This document shows, piece by piece, positions 42,878-52,161 of a DNA stretch of 60,286 nucleotides. The DNA is from Halomonas sp. (GTDB lineage: Bacteria; Pseudomonadota; Gammaproteobacteria; Pseudomonadales; Halomonadaceae): assembly GCF_020832045.1 (NCBI RefSeq), contig NZ_JAFIFK010000028.1, positions 1 through 60,286 of the forward strand. Reading direction: 5' to 3'. How positions within the stretch are numbered: the stretch's first letter is position 1; each line of letters opens with the position of its first letter. Both the position numbers and the translations under genes were made by a program. The notes beneath the pieces were generated by a model that saw nothing but the letters and a program-made list of their open reading frames with translations, did no database searches and was not told where the DNA came from.

Positions 42878-43837
42878 GTGGACAAGTTCGAGCTGAAACT
42901 GGACCAGGCGGCGCGTGCGGCCTGGCTCTCCTACGTGGGAGGGCGAACCCAGGACGAGATTGCCAGCCAGCTCGGGGTGTCGCGGCCCGGCGTGCAGCGG
43001 CTGCTGGCCCTGGCGCGCCAGGAGGGGCTGGTCAAGGTGCACATCGACCATCCGCTGGCCAACTGCATGGTAATGTCGGACGCCATTCTCAAGCGCTTCG
43101 GGCTCGAGTTCTGCGACGTGGTGCCGGCCGACCCGGAAGCCCCCGAGAACAGCGCCCCCTACCTGGCGGTGGCGGGAGCGGAGCGGCTGGCCCGGCTGAT
43201 AGAACGTTCAGAGCCCTTGACCCTGTCCTTGGGCACCGGGCGTTCCATACGCGCCACGGTGGAGGCCCTCAGCCGCATCGAGCGTCCCCAGCACCGCTTC
43301 GTCTCGCTGGTAGGCAATGTCGCCCGCGACGGCTCCGCCAACCGCTATGACGGGGTGATGGTGCTGGCCGACAAGACCGGCGGTGAGCGCTTCCTGCTGC
43401 CGGCGCCGGTGGTGGCCGGCTCGGTGGAGGAGAAGGAGGCGATGCTCGGCCAGCGTCTGTTCCAGGCCATCGTCGAGATCGCCAAGGGTGCCGAGGCGGC
43501 CTACATCGGGGTGGGGCGCATCGACCGCCAGGCCACCCTGTTCCAGGACCATTTTATCAGCGAAGCCGAACTCGACGAGCTTCTCTCTCGCAATGCCGTG
43601 GGCGAGCTGCTTGGCTGGCCGCTCGACCGCAACGGCGCCGTCATCGAGTGCTCGATCACCCGCCGCGTCACCAGCCTGCCGCTGGAGATGTTTCGCGACC
43701 AGAGCCTGGTGGCGCTGGCCGGTGGCCGCGACAAAGGGCCGGCGATTCTCGCCGCACTGCGTGGCGGCTGGCTCAAGGGGCTCATCACCGACGAGAGCGC
43801 CGCCCGCTTCATTCTCGAAAACGAAGCGCTTTCCTGA
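42878..43837 (+). CDS. SorC-family transcriptional regulator of the polyol operon
   Basis: A 319-residue regulator with an N-terminal helix-turn-helix (ARAAWLSYVGGRTQDEIASQLGVSRPGVQRLLALARQ) and a C-terminal sugar-binding domain of the SorC/DeoR_C type (LSLGTGRSIRATVEAL, then IGVGRIDRQATLF and ALAGGRDKGPAILAALRGG). Proteins of this kind bind phosphosugars or polyols and act as repressor or activator; here the target is very probably the ABC transporter and dehydrogenase operon that follows on the same strand. Start codon GTG with AAGGAG at eight bases. Confidence 0.9.
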   Translation: MDKFELKLDQAARAAWLSYVGGRTQDEIASQLGVSRPGVQRLLALARQEGLVKVHIDHPLANCMVMSDAILKRFGLEFCDVVPADPEAPENSAPYLAVAGAERLARLIERSEPLTLSLGTGRSIRATVEALSRIERPQHRFVSLVGNVARDGSANRYDGVMVLADKTGGERFLLPAPVVAGSVEEKEAMLGQRLFQAIVEIAKGAEAAYIGVGRIDRQATLFQDHFISEAELDELLSRNAVGELLGWPLDRNGAVIECSITRRVTSLPLEMFRDQSLVALAGGRDKGPAILAALRGGWLKGLITDESAARFILENEALS

Positions 43838-43908
43838 CCCGATCTGGTTTGACCTAGCCTAGCCTAAAGTCTAAGGGGCTTGGCTTTGCCTTTTTGTACC
43901 TCGTGTCC

Positions 43909-43941
43909 GATCATTTGATCGTATTTTGAGTAAATGATCAA
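43909..43941. promoter_or_regulatory. Inverted-repeat operator candidate for the SorC regulator
   Basis: GATCATTT and AAATGATC, perfect 8-bp arms 15 bases apart, with a second overlapping pair TTGATC/GATCAA. It lies 66 bp before the binding-protein ATG in the 169-bp gap behind the regulator gene, the expected site for its product. Upstream in the same gap CCTAG occurs in short direct repeats. Confidence 0.6.
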
Positions 43942-44006
43942 AACAATGACTCCCGGCACCCAACAACAACGCCCCCATGGGCACGCCCAGCACACAGGAG
44001 CCCGAC

Positions 44007-45311
44007 ATGAAGCTCGCTCACGCCTTTCCCTTGGCCGGCCTGGCGATCGCCGTCGCCACCGCGGCCCAGGCCGAGACCATCACCGTGGCCACGGTCAACA
44101 ATAACGACATGGTGATCATGCAGAGCCTGACCAGCGCCTTCGAGGAGGCCCATCCGGGCATACAGGTCAACTGGGTGGTGCTCGAAGAGAACGTGCTGCG
44201 CCAGCGTCTGACCACAGACATCGCCACTGACGGCGGTCAGTTCGACGTCATGACCATCGGCACCTACGAGGCGCCGATCTGGGCCGAGCGTGGCTGGCTG
44301 GTCGCTCTCGACGATCTGCCCGAGGCGTACCGGGAGGACGACCTACTCAAGCCGGTGCGCGACGGCCTCTCCCATAATGGCTCGCTTTACGCGCTGCCGT
44401 TCTACGCCGAGAGCTCGATGCTCTACTACCGCACCGACCTGTTCGAGGAAGCCGGCATCGAGATGCCCGAGCAGCCTAACTGGGAGGAGGTGCGCGACTG
44501 GGCCGCCGAACTGCACGACCCTGCCAATCAGTTGGCCGGGATCTGCCTGCGCGGCAAGCCGGGCTGGGGCGAGAACATGGCCTTCGTCTCCACTTTGGTG
44601 AACACCTTCGGCGGGCGCTGGTTCGACGAGGAGTGGAATCCCGAACTCGACTCGCCGGCCTGGCAGGAGGCCATCGGTTTCTACGTCGACCTGCTCGGCA
44701 ACTACGGCCCGCCGGGGGCCAGCTCCAACGGCTTCAATGAGAACCTGGCGCTGTTCTCGCGCGGCAACTGTGCCATGTGGGTCGACGCCACCTCGGCGGC
44801 GGGCAAACTCTACAACCCTGACGAATCCCAGGTCGCCGATCGCCTCGGCTTCGCCCCGGCGCCGGTGGCCGAGACGCCCAAGGGCGCACACTGGCTGTGG
44901 TCCTGGGCGCTAGCCATTCCCGCTTCTTCGGATAATCAGGAGGCCGCGCAGACCTTCCTGACCTGGGCCACCTCCCAGGAGTACATCGAGCTGGTCGGTG
45001 AGACCCAGGGCTGGACCAGCGTGCCGCCAGGCACCCGTGAGTCCACCTACCAGAACGAGCACTATCAGCGCGAGGCGCCCTTCGCCGGCTTCGTACTCGA
45101 CGCCATCAACAGCGCCGACCCCACCGATTCGACGCTGGAGCCTAGCCCTTACATCGGCGTGCAGTTCGTAGGCATCCCGGAATTCCAGTCGATCGGTACC
45201 CAGGTGGGCCAGACCATCGCCGCGGCATTGACCGGCGATACCGGCGTCGAGCAGGCGCTGCAAAACGCCCAGCGTGCCACCGCGCGCACCATGCAGCGCG
45301 CCGGCTACTGA
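44007..45311 (+). CDS. Sorbitol/mannitol ABC transporter, periplasmic binding protein
   Basis: A 434-residue exported solute-binding protein of family 1 (signal peptide MKLAHAFPLAGLAIAVATAAQA). The mature part opens ETITVATVNNNDMVIMQSLTSAFEEAHPGIQVNWVVLEENVLRQRLTTD, very like the polyol binders SmoE/MtlE, with LPFYAESSMLYYRTDLFEEAG later as in that group. AGGAG seven bases before the ATG. First structural gene after the SorC regulator; two permeases, an ATPase and polyol enzymes follow. A hairpin behind the gene may raise its mRNA level above the rest. Confidence 0.9.
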   Translation: MKLAHAFPLAGLAIAVATAAQAETITVATVNNNDMVIMQSLTSAFEEAHPGIQVNWVVLEENVLRQRLTTDIATDGGQFDVMTIGTYEAPIWAERGWLVALDDLPEAYREDDLLKPVRDGLSHNGSLYALPFYAESSMLYYRTDLFEEAGIEMPEQPNWEEVRDWAAELHDPANQLAGICLRGKPGWGENMAFVSTLVNTFGGRWFDEEWNPELDSPAWQEAIGFYVDLLGNYGPPGASSNGFNENLALFSRGNCAMWVDATSAAGKLYNPDESQVADRLGFAPAPVAETPKGAHWLWSWALAIPASSDNQEAAQTFLTWATSQEYIELVGETQGWTSVPPGTRESTYQNEHYQREAPFAGFVLDAINSADPTDSTLEPSPYIGVQFVGIPEFQSIGTQVGQTIAAALTGDTGVEQALQNAQRATARTMQRAGY

Positions 45312-45327
45312 GCCGCGCCACTCGTCT

Positions 45328-45351
45328 GCCGTCGGGGCAGTGCCCGGCGGC
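45328..45351 (+). other. Intercistronic hairpin behind the binding-protein gene
   Basis: GCCGTCGGG pairs with CCCGGCGGC (nine pairs, one G-U) around a 6-base loop, without a T-run. Such hairpins behind binding-protein genes protect the upstream mRNA from exonucleases and allow its excess production. Confidence 0.6.
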
Positions 45352-45379
45352 CAACCTCGCGACCTTTCGTGGTGATGCT

Positions 45380-46270
45380 ATGAGCAAGACACGCGCCTCC
45401 GGGCGTACCGTCGGCGGTCTGCGCTCGCTGTCGCTGCAGGCCCCTGCGGTCACACTGCTGCTGCTGTGGATGCTGGTGCCATTAGGCATGACCGTCTGGT
45501 TTTCGCTGCAGCGCTATAACCTGCTGATGCCGGAAATGGTCGGCTTCGCCGGCCTGGAGAACTACGAATTCCTGTTCACCGACCCGGCGCTGTGGCGCGC
45601 CATGGGCAATACCCTGCTGCTGGTGGGTTCGGTGCTGACCATCACCGTGGTCGGCGGCGTGCTGCTGGCGGTGCTGTTCCAGCAGGAGTTTCCCGGTCGC
45701 GGCATCGCCCGGGTGCTGGCCATCTCGCCGTTCTTCGTCATGCCCACGGTCAGCGCACTGGTGTGGAAGAACATGATGATGCACCCCAGCAACGGGGTGT
45801 TGGCATGGCTCGCCGGGGTGTTCGGCCTGCCGGCGGTGGACTGGTTCTCGTCGCTGCCGATGACCTCGATCATCATCATCGTGGCCTGGCAGTGGCTGCC
45901 ATTCGCGCTGCTGATATTGCTCACCGCCATGCAGTCTCTCGACGACGATCAGGTCGAGGCGGCGCGCATGGATGGGGCGGGCCCCATCGCGGTGTTCTTC
46001 TACATCACCCTGCCGCACCTCAAGCGCGCCATCAGTGTGGTGATCATGATCCAGATGATCTTCCTGCTGACGATCTTTGCCGAAATCTACGTCACCACCT
46101 CGGGTGGGCCGGGACTCGCCACCACCAACCTGGCGTTTTTGATCTACATGCAGGCGCTGCTCGACTTCGACGTCGGCCTGGCCTCTGCGGGCGGGGTGGT
46201 CGCGATCATTTTGGCCAACATCGTCGCCATCTTCCTGGTCCGGTTGGTGGCCAGGAACCTGGAAAACTGA
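45380..46270 (+). CDS. Sorbitol/mannitol ABC transporter permease (SmoF/MtlF-like)
   Basis: A 296-residue inner-membrane permease with six predicted helices. The first helix reads LLLLWMLVPLGMTVWFSLQ, and the cytosolic EAA loop that docks to the ATPase is clear: QVEAARMDGAGPIAVFFYITLPHLKRAI. It pairs with the second permease gene 15 bases downstream to form the membrane channel. Text throughout is of the MalF-type branch found in polyol importers. The ATG has only a weak GGTG-type ribosome-binding site. Confidence 0.92.
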   Translation: MSKTRASGRTVGGLRSLSLQAPAVTLLLLWMLVPLGMTVWFSLQRYNLLMPEMVGFAGLENYEFLFTDPALWRAMGNTLLLVGSVLTITVVGGVLLAVLFQQEFPGRGIARVLAISPFFVMPTVSALVWKNMMMHPSNGVLAWLAGVFGLPAVDWFSSLPMTSIIIIVAWQWLPFALLILLTAMQSLDDDQVEAARMDGAGPIAVFFYITLPHLKRAISVVIMIQMIFLLTIFAEIYVTTSGGPGLATTNLAFLIYMQALLDFDVGLASAGGVVAIILANIVAIFLVRLVARNLEN

Positions 46271-46285
46271 GGCGAGGAGCCGCTC

Positions 46286-47185
46286 ATGACCACACTCAAG
46301 ACCAAGGTGCTGCCGGCCGAGGGCCACCTGGCAACGCCCACCAGCAAGACTCGCCACACCCCGTTGGTGCCCAGCGCCGGAGCGCGGCGGGTCTGGCTCA
46401 CGCTGTTGGGCTGGGGTATCGCGCTGATCATCTTCTTCCCCATCCTGTGGATGGTGCTGACCGGCTTCAAGACCGAGGCCGAGGCGATTGCCGACCCCAG
46501 CCTGATCTTCACCCCGACGCTGGAGAGCTACGTGGCCGTGCAGGCCCGGGCCGACTACTTCAAGTTCGCCATGAACAGCGTGGTGGTGGCCTTCGGCTCG
46601 ACCGTGCTGGCGCTGCTCATCGCCATTCCCGCTGCCTACGCCATGGCGTTTTTGCCCACGCGACGCACCAAGGCCACGCTGCTGTGGATGCTCTCCACCA
46701 AGATGCTGCCGCCGGTGGGTGTGCTGGTGCCGATCTACCTGATCTTCCGCGACCTGGGCCTGCTCGACACCCGTACCGGACTGATCATCGTCTACACCCT
46801 GATGAACCTGCCGATCGTGGTGTGGATGCTCTACACCTTCTTCAAGGATCTGCCGCGAGACATCCTCGAAGCGGGGCGCATGGACGGGGCGAGCACCTTT
46901 CAGGAAGTGGTCTATCTGCTGCTGCCGCTGACTCTGCCCGGCATCGCCTCTACCGGTCTGCTGTCGGTGATCCTGAGCTGGAATGAGGCATTCTGGAGCC
47001 TCAACCTGACCTCTTCCAACGCCGCGCCGCTCACCGCCTACATCGCCTCGTTCTCGAGTCCCGAGGGGCTGTTCTGGGCCAAGCTCTCCGCCGCTTCCAC
47101 CATGGCGATCGCGCCGATCCTGATCTTCGGTTGGTTGACCCAGAAGCAGATGGTTCGCGGTCTCACCTTCGGTGCCGTCAAGTAA
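46286..47185 (+). CDS. Sorbitol/mannitol ABC transporter permease (SmoG/MtlG-like)
   Basis: A 299-residue MalG-type permease with six predicted helices (first: WLTLLGWGIALIIFFPILWMVLTGFK). The EAA loop is DILEAGRMDGASTFQEVVYLLLPLTLPGI. The N-terminal 40 residues are a soluble Thr/Pro-rich extension before helix 1, a little longer than usual. GAGGAG precedes the ATG. Ten bases separate it from the ATPase gene start, and together with the preceding permease it makes the translocation pore. Confidence 0.92.
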   Translation: MTTLKTKVLPAEGHLATPTSKTRHTPLVPSAGARRVWLTLLGWGIALIIFFPILWMVLTGFKTEAEAIADPSLIFTPTLESYVAVQARADYFKFAMNSVVVAFGSTVLALLIAIPAAYAMAFLPTRRTKATLLWMLSTKMLPPVGVLVPIYLIFRDLGLLDTRTGLIIVYTLMNLPIVVWMLYTFFKDLPRDILEAGRMDGASTFQEVVYLLLPLTLPGIASTGLLSVILSWNEAFWSLNLTSSNAAPLTAYIASFSSPEGLFWAKLSAASTMAIAPILIFGWLTQKQMVRGLTFGAVK

Positions 47186-47195
47186 CGAGGTTCCC

Positions 47196-48334
<1,139 letters not shown>

Positions 48335-48338
<4 letters not shown>

Positions 48339-49069
48339 GCGGGGCTGGCATGGAAACATTGATCTTCGACTGTGACGGCGTGCTGGTGGACAGCGAGGTG
48401 ATTGCCGAGGCGACCCTGGCGCGGCAGCTCAGCCAGCTGCTGCCGGACATTCCCGAGGATGTCGCCCTGCGCCAGGCGCTTGGCATGACCACCGGGGCAA
48501 TTCTTGCGCAACTGGAGCGGCAGAGTGCGCATCGGTTGCCCGACGACGCGCTGGAGCGTATCGACAGCGCCATCGAGGCGCGCCTGGCCGAGGAATTGCG
48601 TGCGGTACAGGGCGTGGCCGATGCCCTGGCCGGCATCGAACTGCCGTTGGCCATCGTCTCCAACAGTCGCCGTCGGCGGGTGTTGGCCTCGCTGGCCGTC
48701 ACCGGGCTCGACGCCCGGCTCGGTGAGGTGCCGCTGTTCACCGCCGACGAAGTCGAACGGCCCAAGCCGGCGCCCGACCTCTATCTGCTGGCGGCACGGC
48801 GAATGGGACGGGCGCCGGGTGACTGCCTGGTGGTGGAGGATAGCGTTTCCGGCGTCACGGCGGCCCATGCTGCAGGCATGACGGTGATCGGTTTCACCGG
48901 TGCCAGCCACATCGAGGAGGGCCATGCCGCACGACTGTTGGAGGCCGGGGCGTGGCGGGTGCTACCGGCCATGCGTGGCCTCGAGACCTTGATTCAGCTT
49001 TGGCGTGAACGGCGACGTGCCGGTGCAAAGGCGGCCACGAATGAAACCAACGAGGAAGGCCCAAGATGA
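48335..49069 (+). CDS. HAD-superfamily phosphatase (subfamily IA) of the polyol operon
   Basis: A 244-residue haloacid-dehalogenase-type hydrolase. The nucleophile Asp motif is LIFDCDGVLVDSE, motif II the Ser in AIVSNSRRRR, motif III the Lys in ERPKPAPDLYL, and the Mg-binding acidic pair is in VVEDSVSG. The cap domain is of the phosphoglucomutase-like type. Similar genes occur inside polyol operons of other proteobacteria; the likely substrate is a sugar or polyol phosphate, perhaps to remove toxic by-products. It starts either at the ATGA overlap with the ATPase gene or five codons later; the overlap start is given. Confidence 0.88.
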
Positions 49070-49848
49070 AACTGCAAGGCAAGGTCGCCGTGATAACGGG
49101 TGGCGCGCGGGGCATCGGCCTGGCCATCGCCGAGCGCTATCTCGCCGAAGGAGCACGGGTGGCCGTGGCCGATATTGACGCGGCCGCGGTGAAAGAGGCC
49201 GCGGCGGAGCTGCGCCCCCTGGGTGCCGACCGCGTCATGGGGGTGCGCCTGGACGTCTGCGATGTCGATTCCATCCAGGCCATGGTCCAGGCGGTAACGC
49301 AGCACCTCGGGGCCATCGATATCCTGGTCAATAACGCTGCGGTATTCGACATGGCCCCGGTGCTGGAGGTGAGCGAGGCGAGCTTCGACCGTCAGTTCGC
49401 CGTCAACACCAGGGGGCTCTTCTTCACTCTGCAGGCGGTGGCCCGGCAGATGGTGGCGCGCGGCGAGGGAGGGGCGATCATCAACATGGCCTCCCAGGCG
49501 GGGCGTCGCGGCGAAGCGCTGGTGAGCACGTATTGTGCCACCAAGGCCGCGGTGATCAGCCTGACCCAGTCCTGCGCGCTCGATCTCGTCAAGCATGGCA
49601 TTCGCGTCAACGGCATCGCCCCGGGTGTGGTCAACACGCCCATGTGGGACGAGGTCGATGCACTGTTCGCCCGTTATGAAAATCGTCCGCTGGGCGAGAA
49701 GAAGCGTCTGGTGGGTGAGGCGGTGCCTGTCGGACGCATGGGCAAGCCTGAAGATTATGCCGGAGCTGCGGTGTTTCTTGCTTCAAGCGATAGCGAATAC
49801 ATGGTCGCTCAAACCCTAAACGTCGACGGCGGTAATTGGATGAGCTGA
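49066..49848 (+). CDS. SDR-family sorbitol (L-iditol) 2-dehydrogenase, SmoS/PolS-like
   Basis: Oxidises sorbitol to fructose with NAD. The 260-residue short-chain dehydrogenase has the cofactor motif TGGARGIGLA, NNAAVF, the catalytic tetrad with Ser in INMASQAG and Tyr-x3-Lys in YCATKAA, and the family end VDGGNWMS. The text RYLAEGARVAVADIDAAA and the segment GVVNTPMWDEVDALFARYENRPLGEKKR match the polyol dehydrogenases PolS/SmoS. Its start overlaps the phosphatase stop (ATGA). The A-run of a long palindrome begins within its stop codon. Confidence 0.92.
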   Translation: MKLQGKVAVITGGARGIGLAIAERYLAEGARVAVADIDAAAVKEAAAELRPLGADRVMGVRLDVCDVDSIQAMVQAVTQHLGAIDILVNNAAVFDMAPVLEVSEASFDRQFAVNTRGLFFTLQAVARQMVARGEGGAIINMASQAGRRGEALVSTYCATKAAVISLTQSCALDLVKHGIRVNGIAPGVVNTPMWDEVDALFARYENRPLGEKKRLVGEAVPVGRMGKPEDYAGAAVFLASSDSEYMVAQTLNVDGGNWMS

Positions 49849-49970
49849 AAAAAATGCCTGCGCGAGCGAATCGCTGCGTTGCGCGGTGCGCGGAATCCTC
49901 ACATATACCCCATATGCTCCGGTTCCTGTGCTCCGTGCGCCTTGCGCTTCATCTCGCTCGGCGATTTTTT
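49848..49970. repeat. Long imperfect palindrome inside the polyol operon
   Basis: About 120 bases fold back on themselves: a run of seven A at the left faces a run of six T at the right; inside, GAGCGA faces TCGCTC, GCGC blocks face each other, GGAA faces TTCC, and the centre is CATAT-ACCCC-ATATG. On the plus strand the T-run makes it look like a giant intrinsic terminator, but the operon continues behind it. No coding potential. Confidence 0.7.
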
Positions 49971-49984
49971 ACCTGGCGAGAGCA

Positions 49985-50611
49985 ATGATGAATCCGAATA
50001 TTCATGACATGGCGGTGCGTTTATTGGAGGCCGCCGAGAACCGGCAACGCTTCATCGTCGCCCTGGCCGGGCCGCCGGGGGCGGGCAAGTCGTTCCTCTC
50101 CGAGTGGCTGTGTCGCGAACTCAATGAGCGCCAGGGGGGAATTTCCGCCGTGGTGCCGATGGATGGCTACCACCTCGACAACGCCATCCTCGAGCCGCTG
50201 GGCCAACTGCCGATCAAGGGCGCCCCGGAGACCTTCGATCCCGAGGGTCTGAAGCACGATCTGGAGCGCATTCGCCGCGCCGATAAAACCGTGGCGGTGC
50301 CGGTGTTCGATCGCCCGCTGGACCTGGCCCGGGCCGGCGGCCGGCTGATCACCTTGGCGCACCGTATCGTCATCGTCGAGGGCAACTACCTGCTGCTCGA
50401 TCGCGATCCGTGGCGCGATCTGCGTCCGCTATTCGACATGACGCTGTTCCTCGAGGTCGCCGATGAGGTGCTCGAAGCGCGCCTGATCCAGCGCTGGCTG
50501 GGCATGGGCCAGGACCACGAGAGCGCCATCGACAAGGCGCGCCTCAAGGACATGCTCAACGCCCGGCTGATCAAGCGCGAGTCCGTCACACCGGATATCA
50601 CCTGGCGCTAG
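49985..50611 (+). CDS. P-loop sugar kinase-like protein (FrcK/YggC-type, PanK/uridine-kinase fold)
   Basis: A 208-residue P-loop protein: Walker A GPPGAGKSFL at about residue 30, then VVPMDGYHLDNAIL (the DGYH motif of the uridine kinase/pantothenate kinase fold) and a second acidic block IVIVEGNYLLLD. This matches the FrcK/YggC group found in fructose and polyol operons, so it may phosphorylate fructose made by the two dehydrogenases; the usual PfkB-type fructokinase is absent here. Two adjacent ATG codons are possible starts; the first is used. It is separated from the sorbitol dehydrogenase gene by the long palindrome. Confidence 0.8.
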   Translation: MMNPNIHDMAVRLLEAAENRQRFIVALAGPPGAGKSFLSEWLCRELNERQGGISAVVPMDGYHLDNAILEPLGQLPIKGAPETFDPEGLKHDLERIRRADKTVAVPVFDRPLDLARAGGRLITLAHRIVIVEGNYLLLDRDPWRDLRPLFDMTLFLEVADEVLEARLIQRWLGMGQDHESAIDKARLKDMLNARLIKRESVTPDITWR

Positions 50612-50640
50612 CCTCTAGGCTTCGCTCACCTTCCCGTTTA

Positions 50641-50656
50641 TTGCCGCTTGCGGCAA
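50641..50656 (+). other. Hairpin directly before the mannitol dehydrogenase ribosome-binding site
   Basis: TTGCCGC-TT-GCGGCAA, seven potential pairs; its last two bases are the first two of the AAGGAG ribosome-binding site. It could modulate access to the SD or protect the 5' side of the downstream mRNA. Confidence 0.45.
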
Positions 50657-50667
50657 GGAGTGCCCTC

Positions 50668-52161
50668 ATGCCTGCTCTCAGCAACGCTTCGCTCTCACAC
50701 CTCGACCCGCGTGTGGCCGTGCCGCGTTATGATCGCCGACAGGTGACGCCGGGCATCGTGCACATCGGTGTCGGCGGTTTTCATCGCGCCCACCAGGCCA
50801 TGTACATCGATGAACTGATGAACCGCGGCGAGGCGCTGAATTGGGGCATCGTCGGCGTCGGTGTGATGCCCGGCGACCGGCGCATGCAGGAGGCGCTGGC
50901 AGCGCAGGACTACCTCTACACCTTGGTCGTCAAGCATCCCAACGGTGAGCGAGTACCGCGAGTGATCGGCGCCATGCTCGACTACCTCTACGCCGCCGAC
51001 GATTCCGAGGCGGTCATCGAGTGCATGGCCGCCCCCGCTATTCGCATCGTCTCGCTGACCGTCACCGAAGGCGGCTACAACTTCCACCCGGTGAGCGGGG
51101 AGTTTGACCTCGACAACCCCGAGGTTCGCCACGACCTCGATCATCCCGAAGCGCCACGCACCACCTTCGGCCTGGTGGTGGAGGCGCTGGCCCGCCGCCG
51201 TGCGCGTGGTCTGGCGCCGTTCACGCTGATGTCCTGCGACAACATCCAGGGCAACGGCGAGGTCGCCAAGCGAATGTTCATTGCCTTCGCCCGAGCCCGC
51301 GACCCCGAATTGGCGATATGGCTCGAGGCCGAGGTGGCCTTCCCTAACGCCATGGTTGACCGTATCACGCCGGTCACCCAGCCCTTCGATATCGCCGAAC
51401 TGGCTCGAAAATTCAGCGTTGATGACGCCTGGCCGGTGGTGTGCGAACCCTTTACGCAATGGGTTCTTGAGGATCGTTTCACGCACGGCAGGCCGGCATT
51501 CGAGCAGGTCGGCGTTCAGGTCGTCGAGGAAGTGGAGCCTTACGAGCTGATGAAGCTACGCCTGCTCAACGCCAGCCACCAGGCGCTGTGCTACTTCGGC
51601 ACCCTGGCCGGTTACCGCTATGCTCACGAGGTGTGTCGCGACCCGCTGTTCGTGGCTTTTCTGCTCGGCTACATGCGCCACGAGGGCAGCCCGACCCTGG
51701 CGCCGGTGCCCGGCGTGGATCTCGAACAGTACCGCCTGACCCTGATCGAGCGCTTCGCTAACCCCGAAATCAAGGACACCCTGGCGCGGCTGTGCGCCGA
51801 GAGCTCCGACCGTATTCCCAAGTGGTTGGTGCCGGTGATTCGCGAACAGCTTGCAAGCGGTGGCGAGATCCACCGTAGCGCAGCGGTGGTTGCCAGCTGG
51901 GCGCGCTACGCCGAAGGTGTTGACGAGCAGGGCGAGCCCATCGCGGTGGTCGACCGTCACAAACACGAGCTGGTGGCCCTGGCCGCCGAGAACCGCACGC
52001 GACCGACGGCCTTCATCGACAACCGCGAGCTGTTCGGCGACCTGATCGAGAACGATCGTTTCCGCGAAGCTTACCTGACCGCATTGCAGAGCCTGCACGA
52101 GCGCGGCGCGCGCGCTACCCTTGAAACCCTGACCGGGGAGCAAGGGCAAGGAGCGGAGTGA
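50668..52161 (+). CDS. mtlD: Mannitol 2-dehydrogenase
   Basis: Long-chain polyol dehydrogenase that oxidises D-mannitol to D-fructose (and often D-arabitol to D-xylulose) with NAD. The 497-residue product has the N-terminal Rossmann motif IVHIGVGGFHRAHQA and the catalytic signature MKLRLLNASHQAL, in which Lys, Asn and His (K-x5-N-x2-H spacing) are the active-site residues of the mannitol dehydrogenase family. AAGGAG seven bases before the ATG; a TTG nine codons earlier is not needed. Its stop overlaps the xylulokinase start (TGATG). Activity on D-arabitol would link it to that kinase. Confidence 0.95.
   Translation: MPALSNASLSHLDPRVAVPRYDRRQVTPGIVHIGVGGFHRAHQAMYIDELMNRGEALNWGIVGVGVMPGDRRMQEALAAQDYLYTLVVKHPNGERVPRVIGAMLDYLYAADDSEAVIECMAAPAIRIVSLTVTEGGYNFHPVSGEFDLDNPEVRHDLDHPEAPRTTFGLVVEALARRRARGLAPFTLMSCDNIQGNGEVAKRMFIAFARARDPELAIWLEAEVAFPNAMVDRITPVTQPFDIAELARKFSVDDAWPVVCEPFTQWVLEDRFTHGRPAFEQVGVQVVEEVEPYELMKLRLLNASHQALCYFGTLAGYRYAHEVCRDPLFVAFLLGYMRHEGSPTLAPVPGVDLEQYRLTLIERFANPEIKDTLARLCAESSDRIPKWLVPVIREQLASGGEIHRSAAVVASWARYAEGVDEQGEPIAVVDRHKHELVALAAENRTRPTAFIDNRELFGDLIENDRFREAYLTALQSLHERGARATLETLTGEQGQGAE

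Noticed and set aside
43861..43897. Terminator behind the SorC gene
   Set aside because: A T-run is present but no stable hairpin could be drawn in front of it.
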